Of a stretch of DNA of 64,000 bases, positions 27,125 to 36,710 are shown piece by piece (position 1 is the stretch's first letter; every line of letters begins with the position of its first letter). Source of the stretch: Pseudomonas baetica. Lineage in GTDB: Bacteria > Pseudomonadota > Gammaproteobacteria > Pseudomonadales > Pseudomonadaceae. The notes under the pieces are model-generated. The model saw only the letters and a program-made list of their open reading frames with translations, was not told the DNA's origin and ran no database searches. The DNA lies in contig NZ_PHHE01000001.1 in assembly GCF_002813455.1 (NCBI RefSeq), forward strand, positions 6,727,001 to 6,791,000. The letters run 5' to 3'. Made by a program: the position numbers and the translations under genes.

Positions 27125-28651
27125 ATGGCATTAACAAATGAGTCTACCGGCAGTAATACATCAAAACGCTGGTTCGGCCTCGGCGTATTAATGTTGCCAG
27201 TCCTGCTGGTGACCGTTGACAACACAGTGCTGGGTTTCGCCTTACCCAAAATCGCAGAAGCGTTGCGTCCGACTGCCAGTCAGCAGTTGTGGATGATCGA
27301 TGCCTACTCATTGGTTCTCGCCGGGCTACTGGTGTCCATGGGAAGTCTGGGAGATCGGGTCGGGCACCGCAAGTTGCTGCTTATCGGTTCGCTAGGATTT
27401 GCTGTGGTATCGGTGCTGACCGCCTATTCCGAGACGGCCTTGCAGTTGATTATCGGGCGTGCCTGCATGGGGATTTTCGGGGCGATGCTGATGCCTTCCA
27501 CGTTGGCATTGATACGCTCGGTGTTTGAGGATCGAGAGGAGCGCAGGCTGGCTGTCGCGATCTGGGCCACGACATTGACCGTCGGTTCGGCTCTGGGGCC
27601 TTTGGTGGGCGGAGTGTTGTTGCAGTTCTTTGATTGGGGCGCGATTTTTCTGTTGGCGGTCCCCGTTCTGATTCCGCTGTTGGTGTTGGGTCCACTATTG
27701 CTTCCTGAGTCGGAGCGTGATGTATCTGGGCCGTTGGATCCGATCAGCATTCTTCAGTCGATGGCCGCCTTGGGTGGCATCGTTTACGGCATCAAGCATG
27801 CCGCCAGTGAGGGTTTTGACGGGGTCGTACTGGGGGCCTTTCTGGTCGGCGTATTGGCGGGCTGGATGTTTGTCCGGCGCCAGTTACGTCTTCCCGTGCC
27901 GCTGATGGATATGACTCTGTTCCGCAACGGGACTTTCAGCGGGTCTGTTCTGATAAATTTGATGAGTCTTGCGTTCCTCGTCGGTTTTGTTTTCTTCACC
28001 ACTCAGTTTTTGCAGATTGTCCTGCAGATGTCGCCTTTGAGTGCGAGCCTGGCGTTGGTGCCGGGTCAAATTATGGCGATTGTGGTTGGAATGGCGGTCG
28101 TCCCGGTCGCTCAGCGTCTGCCTGTGCATGTGCTGATACCGATTCTGGTCGCCTTCGCCGCTGCGGCGTTTTTACTCGTGGCCAGCGTGGGCAGTAGTCT
28201 TGCGGTACTGGTTGCGGCGTTCGCGTTGCTGAATATCGGCGTGGGCGCGATCGCTACGGTTTCCAATGACGTGATTTTGTCGGCGGCGCCCCCAGCTAAG
28301 GCCGGTGCAGCTTCCGCTATCAGTGAAACAGCCTATGAGGTCGGAGTCGTTTTGGGGACGACCCTGCTTGGCGGCCTGGTTACGGCTCACTATCGGGCAG
28401 ACTTGCAGCTTCCAGCGTTTTTGAGCGATGCCCAGACGATGCTGGCAAGTGAAACGCTGGCTGGCGCTCATCATGTGGCGACGGGGTTGGCGGGGGATCA
28501 AGCGCAACAGTTAATGCAACAGGCGGGAAGTGCATTTGAAGGCGCAATTGCATTGGTATCGTGGGTCGCTTTCGGTTTGGCATTCATAGCAGTTTTGATC
28601 GCCTGGCGTACGCTGCGGTTACCAAAGGCTCAGTCCGCAGAATGTCACTGA
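27125..28651 (+). CDS. MFS multidrug-type exporter, DHA2 family (SmvA/QacA-like)
   Basis: 508 residues with about 14 hydrophobic segments, the DHA2 layout. Motif A (GSLGDRVGHRK) and the TVDNTVLGFALP motif of the first helix, with the Asp that drives proton antiport, are present, and motif C GSALGPLVGGVLL follows. Such pumps expel cationic or aromatic compounds. Its place as the last gene of the pap-like operon suggests product export and self-protection. It has its own AAGGAG, after a hairpin at 27067-27098. Confidence 0.82.
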   Translation: MALTNESTGSNTSKRWFGLGVLMLPVLLVTVDNTVLGFALPKIAEALRPTASQQLWMIDAYSLVLAGLLVSMGSLGDRVGHRKLLLIGSLGFAVVSVLTAYSETALQLIIGRACMGIFGAMLMPSTLALIRSVFEDREERRLAVAIWATTLTVGSALGPLVGGVLLQFFDWGAIFLLAVPVLIPLLVLGPLLLPESERDVSGPLDPISILQSMAALGGIVYGIKHAASEGFDGVVLGAFLVGVLAGWMFVRRQLRLPVPLMDMTLFRNGTFSGSVLINLMSLAFLVGFVFFTTQFLQIVLQMSPLSASLALVPGQIMAIVVGMAVVPVAQRLPVHVLIPILVAFAAAAFLLVASVGSSLAVLVAAFALLNIGVGAIATVSNDVILSAAPPAKAGAASAISETAYEVGVVLGTTLLGGLVTAHYRADLQLPAFLSDAQTMLASETLAGAHHVATGLAGDQAQQLMQQAGSAFEGAIALVSWVAFGLAFIAVLIAWRTLRLPKAQSAECH

Positions 28652-28757
28652 TCAAAAGCTTGCTGCTCGAACCCTTGGCATTGGTCATCGGCATAACGGC
28701 AGAGGCTTGCTCAATGAGCATCTGCAGGTATGCTGATCGCCTGCCGAGGAGATAGAA

Positions 28758-30116
28758 ATGGCCTACGATTTTGACCTTTATGTAATTGGTGCCGGTTCCG
28801 GCGGTGTGCGCGCTGCGCGGTTTGCGGCCGGTTTCGGCGCGAAAGTGGCGGTGGCTGAAAGCCGTTATCTGGGCGGAACCTGCGTCAATGTTGGCTGTGT
28901 GCCGAAAAAGCTGTTGGTCTACGGCGCGCACTTTGCCGAAGACTTCGAGCAGTCTGCAGGTTTTGGCTGGAGCCTGGGCGAAGCGAATTTCGATTGGGCC
29001 ACGCTGATCGCCAACAAGGATCGCGAGATCAATCGTCTGAACGGCATTTATCGCAATCTGCTGATCAACAGTGGTGTGACCTTGCACGAAGCACACGCGA
29101 AGATCGTCGGCCCGCACGAGGTTGAGGTCAACGGTGAACGCTTCACCGCGAAAAATATTCTGATCGCTACCGGCGGCTGGCCGCAAATTCCGGAGATTCC
29201 GGGGCACGAGCATGCGATCAGCTCCAATCAGGCTTTCTTTCTCAAAGAATTGCCGAAACGTGTTCTGGTGGTCGGCGGCGGTTACATCGCGGTGGAGTTT
29301 GCCGGGATTTTCCACGGTCTTGGCGCTAACACCACGCTGCTGTATCGCGGTGATCTGTTCCTGCGCGGTTTCGACGGTTCGGTGCGCAAGCATTTGCAGG
29401 AAGAGCTGACCAAGCGTGGCATGGATCTGCAATTCAATGCCGACATCGCACGAATCGACAAACAGGCCGATGGCAGCTTGAAGGCCACCCTCAAGGATGG
29501 CTGCGAGCTGGAAGCGGATTGCATTTTCTACGCCACTGGACGCCGTCCGATGCTGGACAATCTGGGGCTGGAAAACACCGACGTGCAGCTAGATGACAAG
29601 GGCTTCATCAAGGTCGACGAGCAATACCAGACCAGTGAGCCTTCGATTCTGGCGCTGGGCGACGTGATCGGTCGCGTGCAACTGACGCCGGTGGCGTTGG
29701 CCGAAGGTATGGCCGTGGCGCGCCGTCTGTTCAAGCCCGAGCAATATCGTCCAGTGGACTACAAGATGATCCCGACGGCGGTGTTCAGTCTGCCGAACAT
29801 TGGCACGGTAGGTTTGACAGAAGAAGAGGCGCGCAAAGCGGGTCACGATGTGGTGATTTTCGAAAGCCGCTTCCGGCCGATGAAGCTGACCCTGACCGAG
29901 TGCCAGGAGAAAACGCTGATGAAGCTGGTGGTCGACGGCAAGACCGACAAAGTGCTGGGTTGCCACATGGTCGGTCCAGATGCCGGCGAGATCGTGCAAG
30001 GCCTGGCGATTGCGTTGAAGGCTGGCGCGACCAAGCGCGACTTCGACGACACGATCGGGGTGCACCCGACGGCCGCCGAAGAGTTTGTCACCCTGCGTAC
30101 GCCGGTAGGCGCTTAA
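28758..30116 (+). CDS. gor: Glutathione reductase
   Basis: 452-residue flavoprotein that reduces GSSG with NADPH. FAD motif [13 protein letters not shown], redox-active disulphide [18 protein letters not shown]-binding [13 protein letters not shown] with the downstream Arg residues, and the C-terminal catalytic HPTAAEE are all intact. Strong Shine-Dalgarno GAGGAG. Chromosomal codon use resumes here after the AT-rich insert. Its stop overlaps the stop of the convergent KfrA-like gene by a few bases. Confidence 0.96.
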   Translation: MAYDFDLYVIGAGSGGVRAARFAAGFGAKVAVAESRYLGGTCVNVGCVPKKLLVYGAHFAEDFEQSAGFGWSLGEANFDWATLIANKDREINRLNGIYRNLLINSGVTLHEAHAKIVGPHEVEVNGERFTAKNILIATGGWPQIPEIPGHEHAISSNQAFFLKELPKRVLVVGGGYIAVEFAGIFHGLGANTTLLYRGDLFLRGFDGSVRKHLQEELTKRGMDLQFNADIARIDKQADGSLKATLKDGCELEADCIFYATGRRPMLDNLGLENTDVQLDDKGFIKVDEQYQTSEPSILALGDVIGRVQLTPVALAEGMAVARRLFKPEQYRPVDYKMIPTAVFSLPNIGTVGLTEEEARKAGHDVVIFESRFRPMKLTLTECQEKTLMKLVVDGKTDKVLGCHMVGPDAGEIVQGLAIALKAGATKRDFDDTIGVHPTAAEEFVTLRTPVGA

Positions 30117-31129
30117 GCGTCTTTCGGTCTGGCTGAGTCTGGCGCTGCCGCAACGGTAGCTGCCAGACGCAGGCTGTCTTCCAGGCTTGCCTGAGCCTTG
30201 GTCAAATCCTTTTCCAGTGACTGATTGAGTAGCGTCTGCTCCTCGACGCTCTGTTTGAGTGTCTGGCTTTCCAGTGTTGCTACGCGCAGACGCTCCTGGA
30301 GGAGAGTGCGCTCGCTGTCGACGCGGGTCGCTTGCTCCAGCAGTTGGTCCTGACGCTGATTGCTTTGCTTGAGTTGATCCTGCATCAGGCTCAGTTCGCG
30401 CTGGGTACCACGGTTTTCGGTGAGCAGGCGTTCGTTGTCGCGGTGCAACTGAGTGATCTCATCCTGTCGTACCAGTGCACTCTGTTGCGCCTGACGCAGT
30501 TCCGCCTGCAATTGCTGCACTTGCCCTTCGTGGCGACTCTGTTCCTGTTCGCGCTGTTCTTTCGTGGCGTTGCGGTAATGCTCCAGCGCATCACGGGCGT
30601 GCAGGTGTTTTTCTTCCAGCGAGCGGATCTGCTCGTCCTTGTCCTGCAAGCGCAATTCGAAATCGGCCAGCGCCTGATTCAGCCCGGCGTTGCGGGTTTG
30701 CTCAGTCTGCAGCATCGAGCGGGTGTTGCTTAGCACCTCGGATTCACGCTCCAGCGCAGCGCCTTGAATGTCGTGCTGGTGCTCCAGTAGTTCCAGTGCC
30801 TGACGCACCTGCTTGAGCTCTGATTCGAGCGCGTCGCGCTGTTCCTCAAACTGCTCGCGAGCCTGCTCGATGGGCTCTTGGGCCTGCTCCTTCAAGCGCT
30901 GGGCGAGGCGCGAAACCAGCGCTGTCAGCTCGTCATCGATGGGTTCGGCTGAAGCTTCGATCGGCTGAGCGCCGTCATCCAGCTCTTTCAGATAGCGATG
31001 GATCGTGGTTTTCGAGCCGGTATTGCCCATTTCAATGCGTACTGCATCGATGCTCGGGTGTTCGCCGCGGGCCAGGATCGCTGTGCGCGCGATCTGAACC
31101 AATGCTTTGGTAATGCCGCCACGGGCCAT
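30113..31129 (-). CDS. KfrA-like DNA-binding coiled-coil protein
   Basis: 338 residues. The first 55 form a KfrA_N-type helix-turn-helix ([46 protein letters not shown]). Residues about 70-320 are a long Glu/Gln/Arg/Leu heptad coiled coil. Plasmid KfrA proteins bind operator palindromes and self-associate through such coils; here the gene is chromosomal. It is divergent from a tyrosine recombinase, and the two probably work together or share an operator. The actual role is unknown. Confidence 0.78.
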   Translation of the reverse strand: MARGGITKALVQIARTAILARGEHPSIDAVRIEMGNTGSKTTIHRYLKELDDGAQPIEASAEPIDDELTALVSRLAQRLKEQAQEPIEQAREQFEEQRDALESELKQVRQALELLEHQHDIQGAALERESEVLSNTRSMLQTEQTRNAGLNQALADFELRLQDKDEQIRSLEEKHLHARDALEHYRNATKEQREQEQSRHEGQVQQLQAELRQAQQSALVRQDEITQLHRDNERLLTENRGTQRELSLMQDQLKQSNQRQDQLLEQATRVDSERTLLQERLRVATLESQTLKQSVEEQTLLNQSLEKDLTKAQASLEDSLRLAATVAAAPDSARPKDA

Positions 31130-31306
31130 GTGAACTCCTACGGTTACGTACTGTGGTACATGCCACTAAAGTACGCAGTGTACCATGCCAGTTATAAAGG
31201 TAAATATTTGATAATAAAGGGGCGGGATATACTGGTATTACCCCGTGTCAGGCGGCAAAATGCATTGTTGCATCCCAGAACCAGTACGCCAGCGAGAAAA
31301 CAGCCC
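31130..31306. promoter_or_regulatory. Divergent promoter region with candidate operator repeats
   Basis: The 177-bp region between the KfrA-like gene and the integrase. Around 31146-31195 there are two related segments, CTGTGGTACATGCCA and GCAGTGTACCATGCCA, the first partly palindromic (GTGG..CCAC). They resemble the kind of repeats KfrA-type proteins bind and may serve autoregulation. This is pattern-based only. Confidence 0.35.
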
Positions 31307-32239
31307 ATGAGCGATCTGGATCGCTATCTGCAAGCCGCCACCCGTGACAACACCCGCCGCAGTTATCGCGCAGCCATCGAGCATTTCGAAATCACTTGGG
31401 GTGGGTTCCTGCCGGCCACGGCTGACAGCGTCGCGCGTTATCTGGTCGAGCATGCGGGGGTGTTGTCGATCAACACGTTGAAGCTGCGCCTGTCGGCATT
31501 GGCGCAGTGGCATAACAGTCAGGGGTTTGCCGACCCCACCAAGGCGCCGGTGGTGCGCAAGGTGTTCAAAGGCATTCGTGCGTTGCATCCGGCGCAGGAA
31601 AAGCAGGCAGAACCCCTGCAACTGCAGGATCTAGAGCGAGTCATCGACTGGCTGGAGCAGGAAGCGCAGGTGGCGAAGGCGCAACAGGATCGTCCGGCAC
31701 TGCTCAAGGCTTATCGCGACCGTGCGCTGATTCTGTTGGGCTTCTGGCGCGGTTTTCGTAGCGATGAGCTGTGCAGATTACAGATCGAGCATGTAAAGGC
31801 GCACGCCGGCAGCGGCATTACGTTGTATCTGCCGCGCAGCAAGGGTGACAGAGAGAACCTCGGCCAGACCTACCAGACCCCGGCACTTCTCAAGTTGTGC
31901 CCGGTGCAGGCTTACATCGACTGGATCACTGAAGCGGCACTGGTGCGCGGCCCGGTGTTTCGTGGCATCGACCGCTGGGGCAATCTGAGCGAGGAGGGCT
32001 TGCACGCCAACAGCATCATTCCGTTACTGCGTCAGGCGCTGGAGCGTGCGGGGATTGCTGCCGACCGTTACACCAGTCATTCCCTGCGCCGTGGTTTCGC
32101 CACCTGGGCGCATCAGAGTGGATGGGATCTGAAATCGTTGATGAGTTACGTTGGTTGGAAGGATATGAAGTCGGCAATGCGCTATGTTGAAGCCAGCCCC
32201 TTTCAAGGAATGGCTCGGATTACGGATAAACCGGCCTAG
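31307..32239 (+). CDS. Tyrosine recombinase (site-specific integrase)
   Basis: 310 residues. The N-terminal SAM-like core-binding domain (about 1-100: TRDNTRRSYRAAIEHFE) precedes the catalytic domain. Catalytic residues are visible: Arg in LGFWRGFRSDELC, His-x-x-Arg in TSHSLRRGFATW, and the nucleophilic Tyr in SAMRYVEA. ATG 31307 begins the natural N-terminus; longer frames extend upstream through the promoter region. No attachment sites or prophage genes are nearby, so it appears to be a stand-alone chromosomal recombinase, not part of an element. It pairs with the KfrA-like gene. Confidence 0.85.
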   Translation: MSDLDRYLQAATRDNTRRSYRAAIEHFEITWGGFLPATADSVARYLVEHAGVLSINTLKLRLSALAQWHNSQGFADPTKAPVVRKVFKGIRALHPAQEKQAEPLQLQDLERVIDWLEQEAQVAKAQQDRPALLKAYRDRALILLGFWRGFRSDELCRLQIEHVKAHAGSGITLYLPRSKGDRENLGQTYQTPALLKLCPVQAYIDWITEAALVRGPVFRGIDRWGNLSEEGLHANSIIPLLRQALERAGIAADRYTSHSLRRGFATWAHQSGWDLKSLMSYVGWKDMKSAMRYVEASPFQGMARITDKPA

Positions 32240-32252
32240 ATAACGTTTTCTT

Positions 32253-32275
32253 CTATTAATACAGTCAGCTAATAG
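32253..32275. promoter_or_regulatory. Inverted repeat upstream of ahpC
   Basis: CTATTA-N11-TAATAG lies about 100 bp before ahpC in a 138-bp intergenic region. ahpC genes are commonly OxyR-controlled, but the spacing here does not match the ATAG-N7-CTAT pattern of OxyR, so the identity of this site is uncertain. Confidence 0.3.
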
Positions 32276-32377
32276 CGAAAACAAATCAGCAGCATCAGGT
32301 TTGCCAATGAGCCATCCGTCGAGTGAGTGGGTAGGATTCACCCCATCAACTTCTTAACCCCTGACGGAGAGTCATCA

Positions 32378-32941
32378 ATGCCTATCATCAACAGCCAGGT
32401 AAAACCGTTCAAAGCTACCGCGTTCAAAAACGGCGACTTCGTTCAAGTCTCGGACGCTGACCTGAAAGGCAAGTGGTCGGTCGTGTTCTTCTACCCAGCC
32501 GACTTCACCTTCGTTTGCCCAACCGAACTGGAAGACCTGGCTGACAACTACGCTGCCTTCCAGAAACTGGGCGTAGAAATCTATAGCGTTTCCACCGACA
32601 CCCACTTTGCCCACGCTGCCTGGCACAACACTTCGCCAGCCATCGGCAAAATCCAGTACACCATGATCGGCGACCCGACTCAGGTCATCTCCCGCAACTT
32701 CGACGTGCTGATCGAAGAAGCCGGTCTGGCTGACCGTGGCACCTTCGTGATCAACCCGGAAGGTCAGATCAAAATCGTTGAACTGAACGATGGCGGCGTT
32801 GGCCGTGACGCTTCCGAGCTGCTGCGCAAGATCAAGGCTGCTCAGTACGTTGCTGCTCACCCAGGCGAAGTTTGCCCAGCCAAGTGGAAAGAAGGCGAGG
32901 CCACTCTGGCACCGTCCCTGGACCTGGTCGGCAAGATCTAA
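32378..32941 (+). CDS. ahpC: Alkyl hydroperoxide reductase peroxiredoxin AhpC
   Basis: 187-residue typical 2-Cys peroxiredoxin that reduces H2O2 and organic peroxides. Peroxidatic Cys in [10 protein letters not shown], resolving Cys in [10 protein letters not shown] near the C-terminus, and the GGVGRD and YF-type C-terminal features of sensitive peroxiredoxins. Codon use is strongly biased, as in highly expressed genes. ATG 32378 gives the standard start MPIINSQV. A terminator follows, then ahpF. Confidence 0.96.
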   Translation: MPIINSQVKPFKATAFKNGDFVQVSDADLKGKWSVVFFYPADFTFVCPTELEDLADNYAAFQKLGVEIYSVSTDTHFAHAAWHNTSPAIGKIQYTMIGDPTQVISRNFDVLIEEAGLADRGTFVINPEGQIKIVELNDGGVGRDASELLRKIKAAQYVAAHPGEVCPAKWKEGEATLAPSLDLVGKI

Positions 32942-33003
32942 GTCTGTGACACGCAACGCAGGGCGGAACTCCGCACCTACTTAAGTAAGCTGCACCGCCC
33001 AAT

Positions 33004-33040
33004 AGAAAAGCCCGGGCGAGATTCGCTCGGGCTTTTTTTC
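33004..33040 (+). terminator. Terminator after ahpC
   Basis: AAAAGCCCGGGCGAG-ATT-CGCTCGGGCTTTTTTT, with one G-T wobble in the stem and a seven-T tail. It lies between ahpC and ahpF and probably lowers ahpF relative to ahpC. Confidence 0.85.
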
Positions 33041-33065
33041 GCCTCAAATAAAGGAAATCGCCCGT

Positions 33066-34628
33066 ATGTTGGACGCCAATCTTAAAGCCCAGTTGAAATC
33101 GTACCTGGAACGGGTCACCCAGCCGATCGAGATCGTTGCTTCTCTCGACGACGGTGCGAAATCCCGTGAAATGCTAGAACTGCTGAAAGACGTTGCCAGT
33201 CTTTCGAGCCAGATTACTCTGATCGACAGCGGTGACGATGCACGCAAACCATCGTTCTCGATCAATCGTCCGGGTGCGGAGATCAGTCTGCGCTTCGCCG
33301 GCATCCCGATGGGCCACGAATTCACTTCGCTGGTGCTGGCCCTGCTGCAAGTCGGCGGCCACCCTTCGAAGGCCAGTGTTGAAGTCATTGAGCAGATCCG
33401 TTCGCTCAAAGGCCAGTTCAGCTTCGAGACGTACTTCTCGCTGTCCTGCCAGAACTGCCCGGACGTGGTCCAGGCGCTGAACCTGATGGCCGTGCTCAAT
33501 CCGAACATCCGCCACGTCGCTATCGACGGTGCGTTGTTCCAGGACGAAGTCAACGATCGCAAGATCATGGCTGTGCCGAGCATCTACTTGAATGGTGAGA
33601 ACTTCGGTCAGGGCCGCATGGGCCTGGAAGAAATTCTCGCCAAACTCGACACTGGCGCCATCGAGCGTCAGGCCGAAAAAATCAGCGCTAAAGAAGCCTT
33701 CGACGTGCTGGTCGTCGGTGGTGGCCCGGCCGGTGCTTCGGCGGCTATCTATGCGGCGCGCAAAGGCATTCGCACCGGTGTCGCGGCTGAGCGTTTCGGC
33801 GGTCAGGTGCTGGATACCATGGCCATCGAGAACTTCATTTCCGTGCAGGAAACCGAAGGCCCGAAACTGGCCACGGCGCTGGAAGAACACGTCAAGCAAT
33901 ACGACGTCGACATCATGAACCTGCAACGCGCCGACAAGCTGATCCCGGGCAAGAACGGCGAGTTGCACGAAGTTCACTTCGCCAGCGGCGCCACCCTCAA
34001 AGCCAAGAGCGTGATTCTGGCGACCGGTGCGCGGTGGCGTGAAATGAATGTGCCGGGCGAGCAGGAATATCGCAACAAAGGCGTGGCGTACTGCCCGCAC
34101 TGCGATGGCCCGCTGTTCAAAGGCAAACGCGTTGCGGTGATCGGCGGCGGCAACTCCGGCGTTGAAGCAGCCATCGATTTGGCCGGTATCGTGTCTCACG
34201 TCACGCTGCTGGAATTCGATGTGCAACTGCGTGCCGACGCTGTGTTGCAGCGCAAACTGCACAGCCTGCCGAACGTGACTGTGATCACCAGTGCGCAAAC
34301 CACTGAAGTCACTGGCAATGGTGAGAAGGTCAACGGCTTGCGCTACAAGGATCGCAACACCGACGAGCTGCGTAGCGTCGAGCTGGAAGGGATTTTTGTG
34401 CAGATCGGCTTGCTGCCTAACACCGACTGGCTCAAAGGCACCATCGAGCTGTCGCCGCGGGGCGAGATCATCGTCGATAACCGTGGAGAGACGTCGATCC
34501 CGGGCATCTTCGCTGCCGGTGACGTGACCACTGTGCCGTACAAGCAGATCGTGATTGCGGTGGGCGAGGGCGCCAAGGCTTCGCTGAGTGCTTTCGATCA
34601 CCTGATCCGGACTTCGGCGCCGGCGTAA
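33066..34628 (+). CDS. ahpF: Alkyl hydroperoxide reductase subunit F
   Basis: 520-residue NADH-dependent disulphide reductase that recycles AhpC. Two N-terminal thioredoxin-like folds carry the redox motif SCQNCPDV (about 128-133). The thioredoxin-reductase-like part has FAD motif [19 protein letters not shown], active site [11 protein letters not shown] motif [17 protein letters not shown], and the terminal [15 protein letters not shown]. Length is normal. It sits 124 bp after ahpC behind a terminator. Confidence 0.96.
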   Translation: MLDANLKAQLKSYLERVTQPIEIVASLDDGAKSREMLELLKDVASLSSQITLIDSGDDARKPSFSINRPGAEISLRFAGIPMGHEFTSLVLALLQVGGHPSKASVEVIEQIRSLKGQFSFETYFSLSCQNCPDVVQALNLMAVLNPNIRHVAIDGALFQDEVNDRKIMAVPSIYLNGENFGQGRMGLEEILAKLDTGAIERQAEKISAKEAFDVLVVGGGPAGASAAIYAARKGIRTGVAAERFGGQVLDTMAIENFISVQETEGPKLATALEEHVKQYDVDIMNLQRADKLIPGKNGELHEVHFASGATLKAKSVILATGARWREMNVPGEQEYRNKGVAYCPHCDGPLFKGKRVAVIGGGNSGVEAAIDLAGIVSHVTLLEFDVQLRADAVLQRKLHSLPNVTVITSAQTTEVTGNGEKVNGLRYKDRNTDELRSVELEGIFVQIGLLPNTDWLKGTIELSPRGEIIVDNRGETSIPGIFAAGDVTTVPYKQIVIAVGEGAKASLSAFDHLIRTSAPA

Positions 34629-34645
34629 GCCCCAAGCCTGAAATG

Positions 34646-34676
34646 AAAAAACCCATGAGCAATCATGGGTTTTTTT
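34646..34676 (+). terminator. Terminator after ahpF
   Basis: AAAAAACCCATGA-GCAA-TCATGGGTTTTTTT, a 13-bp stem with a T tract 17 bp after the ahpF stop. It can also serve the convergent gloA. Confidence 0.88.
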
Positions 34677-34713
34677 ATGCCTGACACAGATCCAATTGTA
34701 GGAGTGCTATCAG

Positions 34714-35235
34714 TTACATCGGCGCCGGCTGGATGATCTCGACCCAGTAGCCATCCGGGTCCTTGATGAACGCCAGGCTCTTCATGCGGCCATCGGTCAG
34801 GCGCTTCTGGAAGTCGCAGCCCAGTTCTTCAAAACGCGCACACGCGGCAACGATGTCCGGCACCGAGATGCAGATGTGGCCGAAGCCGCGTGGGTCGGTG
34901 TTGCCATTGTGATAGGCAAAGTCAGCATCGTTTTCGGTGCCGTGGTTGTGAGTCAGCTCCAGAATGCCCGGGATCGACTTCATCCACTCGGTGCGGGCAG
35001 CAGCGTCGGCCGGGATCTGCGCTTTGTCGACCAGAGCGAGGAAATACAGGCTGAATTCGGCTTCCGGGAAGTCGCGCTTCTCAACCAGCGAGAAACCCAG
35101 CACGCGGGTGTAGAAATCCAGCGACTTGGTAATGTCCTTCACACGCAACATGGTGTGGTTGAACACGAAATTGCGGGTTGCGCTGTCTGGCGTGGCGGTA
35201 ACGCCGGGGAAGGTGTTCAGTTCTTGCAGGCTCAT
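34714..35235 (-). CDS. gloA: Lactoylglutathione lyase (glyoxalase I)
   Basis: 173-residue metal-dependent VOC enzyme that turns the methylglyoxal-glutathione hemithioacetal into S-lactoylglutathione. Metal and substrate residues sit in [33 protein letters not shown] and VEIIQP. The longer N-terminus and 173-residue size are typical of the Zn-type, eukaryote-like glyoxalase I common in pseudomonads. It is convergent with ahpF. Confidence 0.94.
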   Translation of the reverse strand: MSLQELNTFPGVTATPDSATRNFVFNHTMLRVKDITKSLDFYTRVLGFSLVEKRDFPEAEFSLYFLALVDKAQIPADAAARTEWMKSIPGILELTHNHGTENDADFAYHNGNTDPRGFGHICISVPDIVAACARFEELGCDFQKRLTDGRMKSLAFIKDPDGYWVEIIQPAPM

Positions 35236-35375
35236 GAGCCCTCCGTAACAAATGGGGCGAGTGAATGGACGTAATGATACGCATGCCTGCCGGCATCGCC
35301 AAATGAAAGGGCAGGCTTGCCCTGAACGCGGGCGGGGCTCAGACTTTACGGCTCAATTCGTGAGTGCGCCCGGCA

Positions 35376-35894
35376 ATGATCCGACTGTTCAAATCCCTGT
35401 TGGTTTTCTTTGGTTTGCTTGTGCTCGGCGCATTCGCGTCTGCGGCTGAGCCGAGCATCACCTGGCCGGCAGGCTGGGAGGTCGAGGCATTAACCGATTC
35501 TGCACCGCAGGTTTCCCGGCAGCGAGCGGTGAAAAACGATGCCGAGGGTAATCAGGTCATGGTCATGGAGTTGACCATGACTCAAGTTGAAAGTGGTCAT
35601 CAGGTCAATTTGCAAGGCGTGCTGTTGGAGATGCGCAAGTCGATCCAGAAGGACTTCTTCCGGGGTGGCTATCAAAGCGTCTGCAACAAGGTGCACCCGG
35701 CGTCGCTCGGTTCGTTGTCGGCGCTGGAGACCACTTGCACCATTACAGAGAACGGACGGCATGTGTTGTCACAAACGTTGGTCGCTGCGGTCGAGGCCGA
35801 CAGGGCTTATGTACTTTCCTATGCTGGGCAGGCCGAGGCTTATAAGGCGAGCGCAGACGAAATAGTCGCGGTTAAAAACAGCCTGAAACTTTAG
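35376..35894 (+). CDS. Exported protein, DUF4946-like
   Basis: 172 residues. Signal peptide about 1-25 with cleavage near ASAA-EP. The mature part opens with ITWPAGWEVEALTD and has two Cys (QSVCNKVH and ETTCTITE) that may form a disulphide. It resembles Pseudomonas DUF4946 proteins of unknown function. ATG 35376 is used, since the signal peptide begins there. Confidence 0.65.
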   Translation: MIRLFKSLLVFFGLLVLGAFASAAEPSITWPAGWEVEALTDSAPQVSRQRAVKNDAEGNQVMVMELTMTQVESGHQVNLQGVLLEMRKSIQKDFFRGGYQSVCNKVHPASLGSLSALETTCTITENGRHVLSQTLVAAVEADRAYVLSYAGQAEAYKASADEIVAVKNSLKL

Positions 35895-36066
35895 TCATCT
35901 GTTCGCTGCGTGGCGGGGTTAGATACTCCAAGGAATTAAGCATAAAGTTGAGTAATCGTTGCCGCTGCAACATCCGGGCGCAAAATGTTTAGCCAGGTGT
36001 CAACTGCGCGTTACAGGGAGATCCAAACTTGCTCTGCGAAATTCGATGCTTTTGTTAGATATTGTC

Positions 36067-36095
36067 AAAAAAAAGCCCCGCATAAAGCGGGGCTT
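36067..36095 (-). terminator. Terminator of the mvaT-like gene
   Basis: On the minus strand AAGCCCCGC-TTTAT-GCGGGGCTTTTTTTT, placed 17 bp after the gene stop. Confidence 0.88.
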
Positions 36096-36111
36096 GTTTG
36101 TTGCCGTGAAA

Positions 36112-36477
36112 TTAACCACGCAACCAGGAGTCAACGGTGGCTGCACCGTATTGCTCCTTCCAGGCCTTCAGGCCGCGATGGTTGCCGCCCTTGGTTTCGA
36201 TCAGTTCGCCAGTATGTGGGTTGTGATAAACCTTGACCACGCGAGCGCGGCGGGTTTTCGGGGCTGCAGAGATTTGCAGGCCGGATTTTGCCGGATTCGG
36301 ATCGAGAATGGCGATGATGTCCTTCAAGCCTTTGCCGTAGCTTTTCATCAGCCCCTGGAGCTTTTCTTCGAATTCGATTTCTTTCTTGAGCCCGGCATCG
36401 TTCTTCAGCGATTCCAACTGCTTGAGCTGTTCCTGAAGGGCCTTTTCAGCTGCGCGAAATTCAGCGAGTCTGGACAA
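36112..36477 (-). CDS. H-NS-like nucleoid protein of the MvaT/MvaU family
   Basis: 121 residues. An N-terminal coiled coil for dimerisation (about 1-55, AEFRAAEKALQEQLKQLE...KKEIEFEEKL) is followed by a linker and the AT-hook-like DNA-binding domain with NPHTGELIETKGGNHRGLKAWKEQYG, the MvaT hallmark. MvaT proteins silence AT-rich, acquired DNA. The frame opens far upstream, but homology begins at SRLAEF; a TTG codon (36475-36477) with GGAG eight bases before it is the best start. Such a protein could bind the AT-rich pap-like insert; this is inference. Confidence 0.88.
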   Translation of the reverse strand: MSRLAEFRAAEKALQEQLKQLESLKNDAGLKKEIEFEEKLQGLMKSYGKGLKDIIAILDPNPAKSGLQISAAPKTRRARVVKVYHNPHTGELIETKGGNHRGLKAWKEQYGAATVDSWLRG

Positions 36478-36710
36478 TATCTTTACTCCAATAGTGTGTT
36501 TGGCTGATACCAACCGCAAACAAAAGCTATAAGCCAAGAGCCTTGAGGCGACTCGATGATAATGGCTCACCTGCAGGTTCTACGCAGGTAGAAAAATTGT
36601 AGTAGTTAATGCGCCAAGAGTAAATCCTGACTTTTTCTTCATGTAACTACGGTGGTCTTTTGTATCAATTTGGTGCGCCTTTGTGATGCGCAAGGCTCAA
36701 TTGTATTTAG

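Noticed and set aside
20146..28651. Phenazine or tryptophan/anthranilate cluster
   Set aside because: The synthase has PIKGT rather than the anthranilate-type motif, there are no phzA-G or trp genes, and a mutase and dehydrogenase accompany it.
31130..31306. Attachment site for the tyrosine recombinase
   Set aside because: Repeats in the region look like operator sites; no matching copy elsewhere in the window and no mobile element.
33174..34601. 475-codon minus-strand frame opposite ahpF
   Set aside because: It is produced by strong codon bias in ahpF; no motif or start signal supports it.
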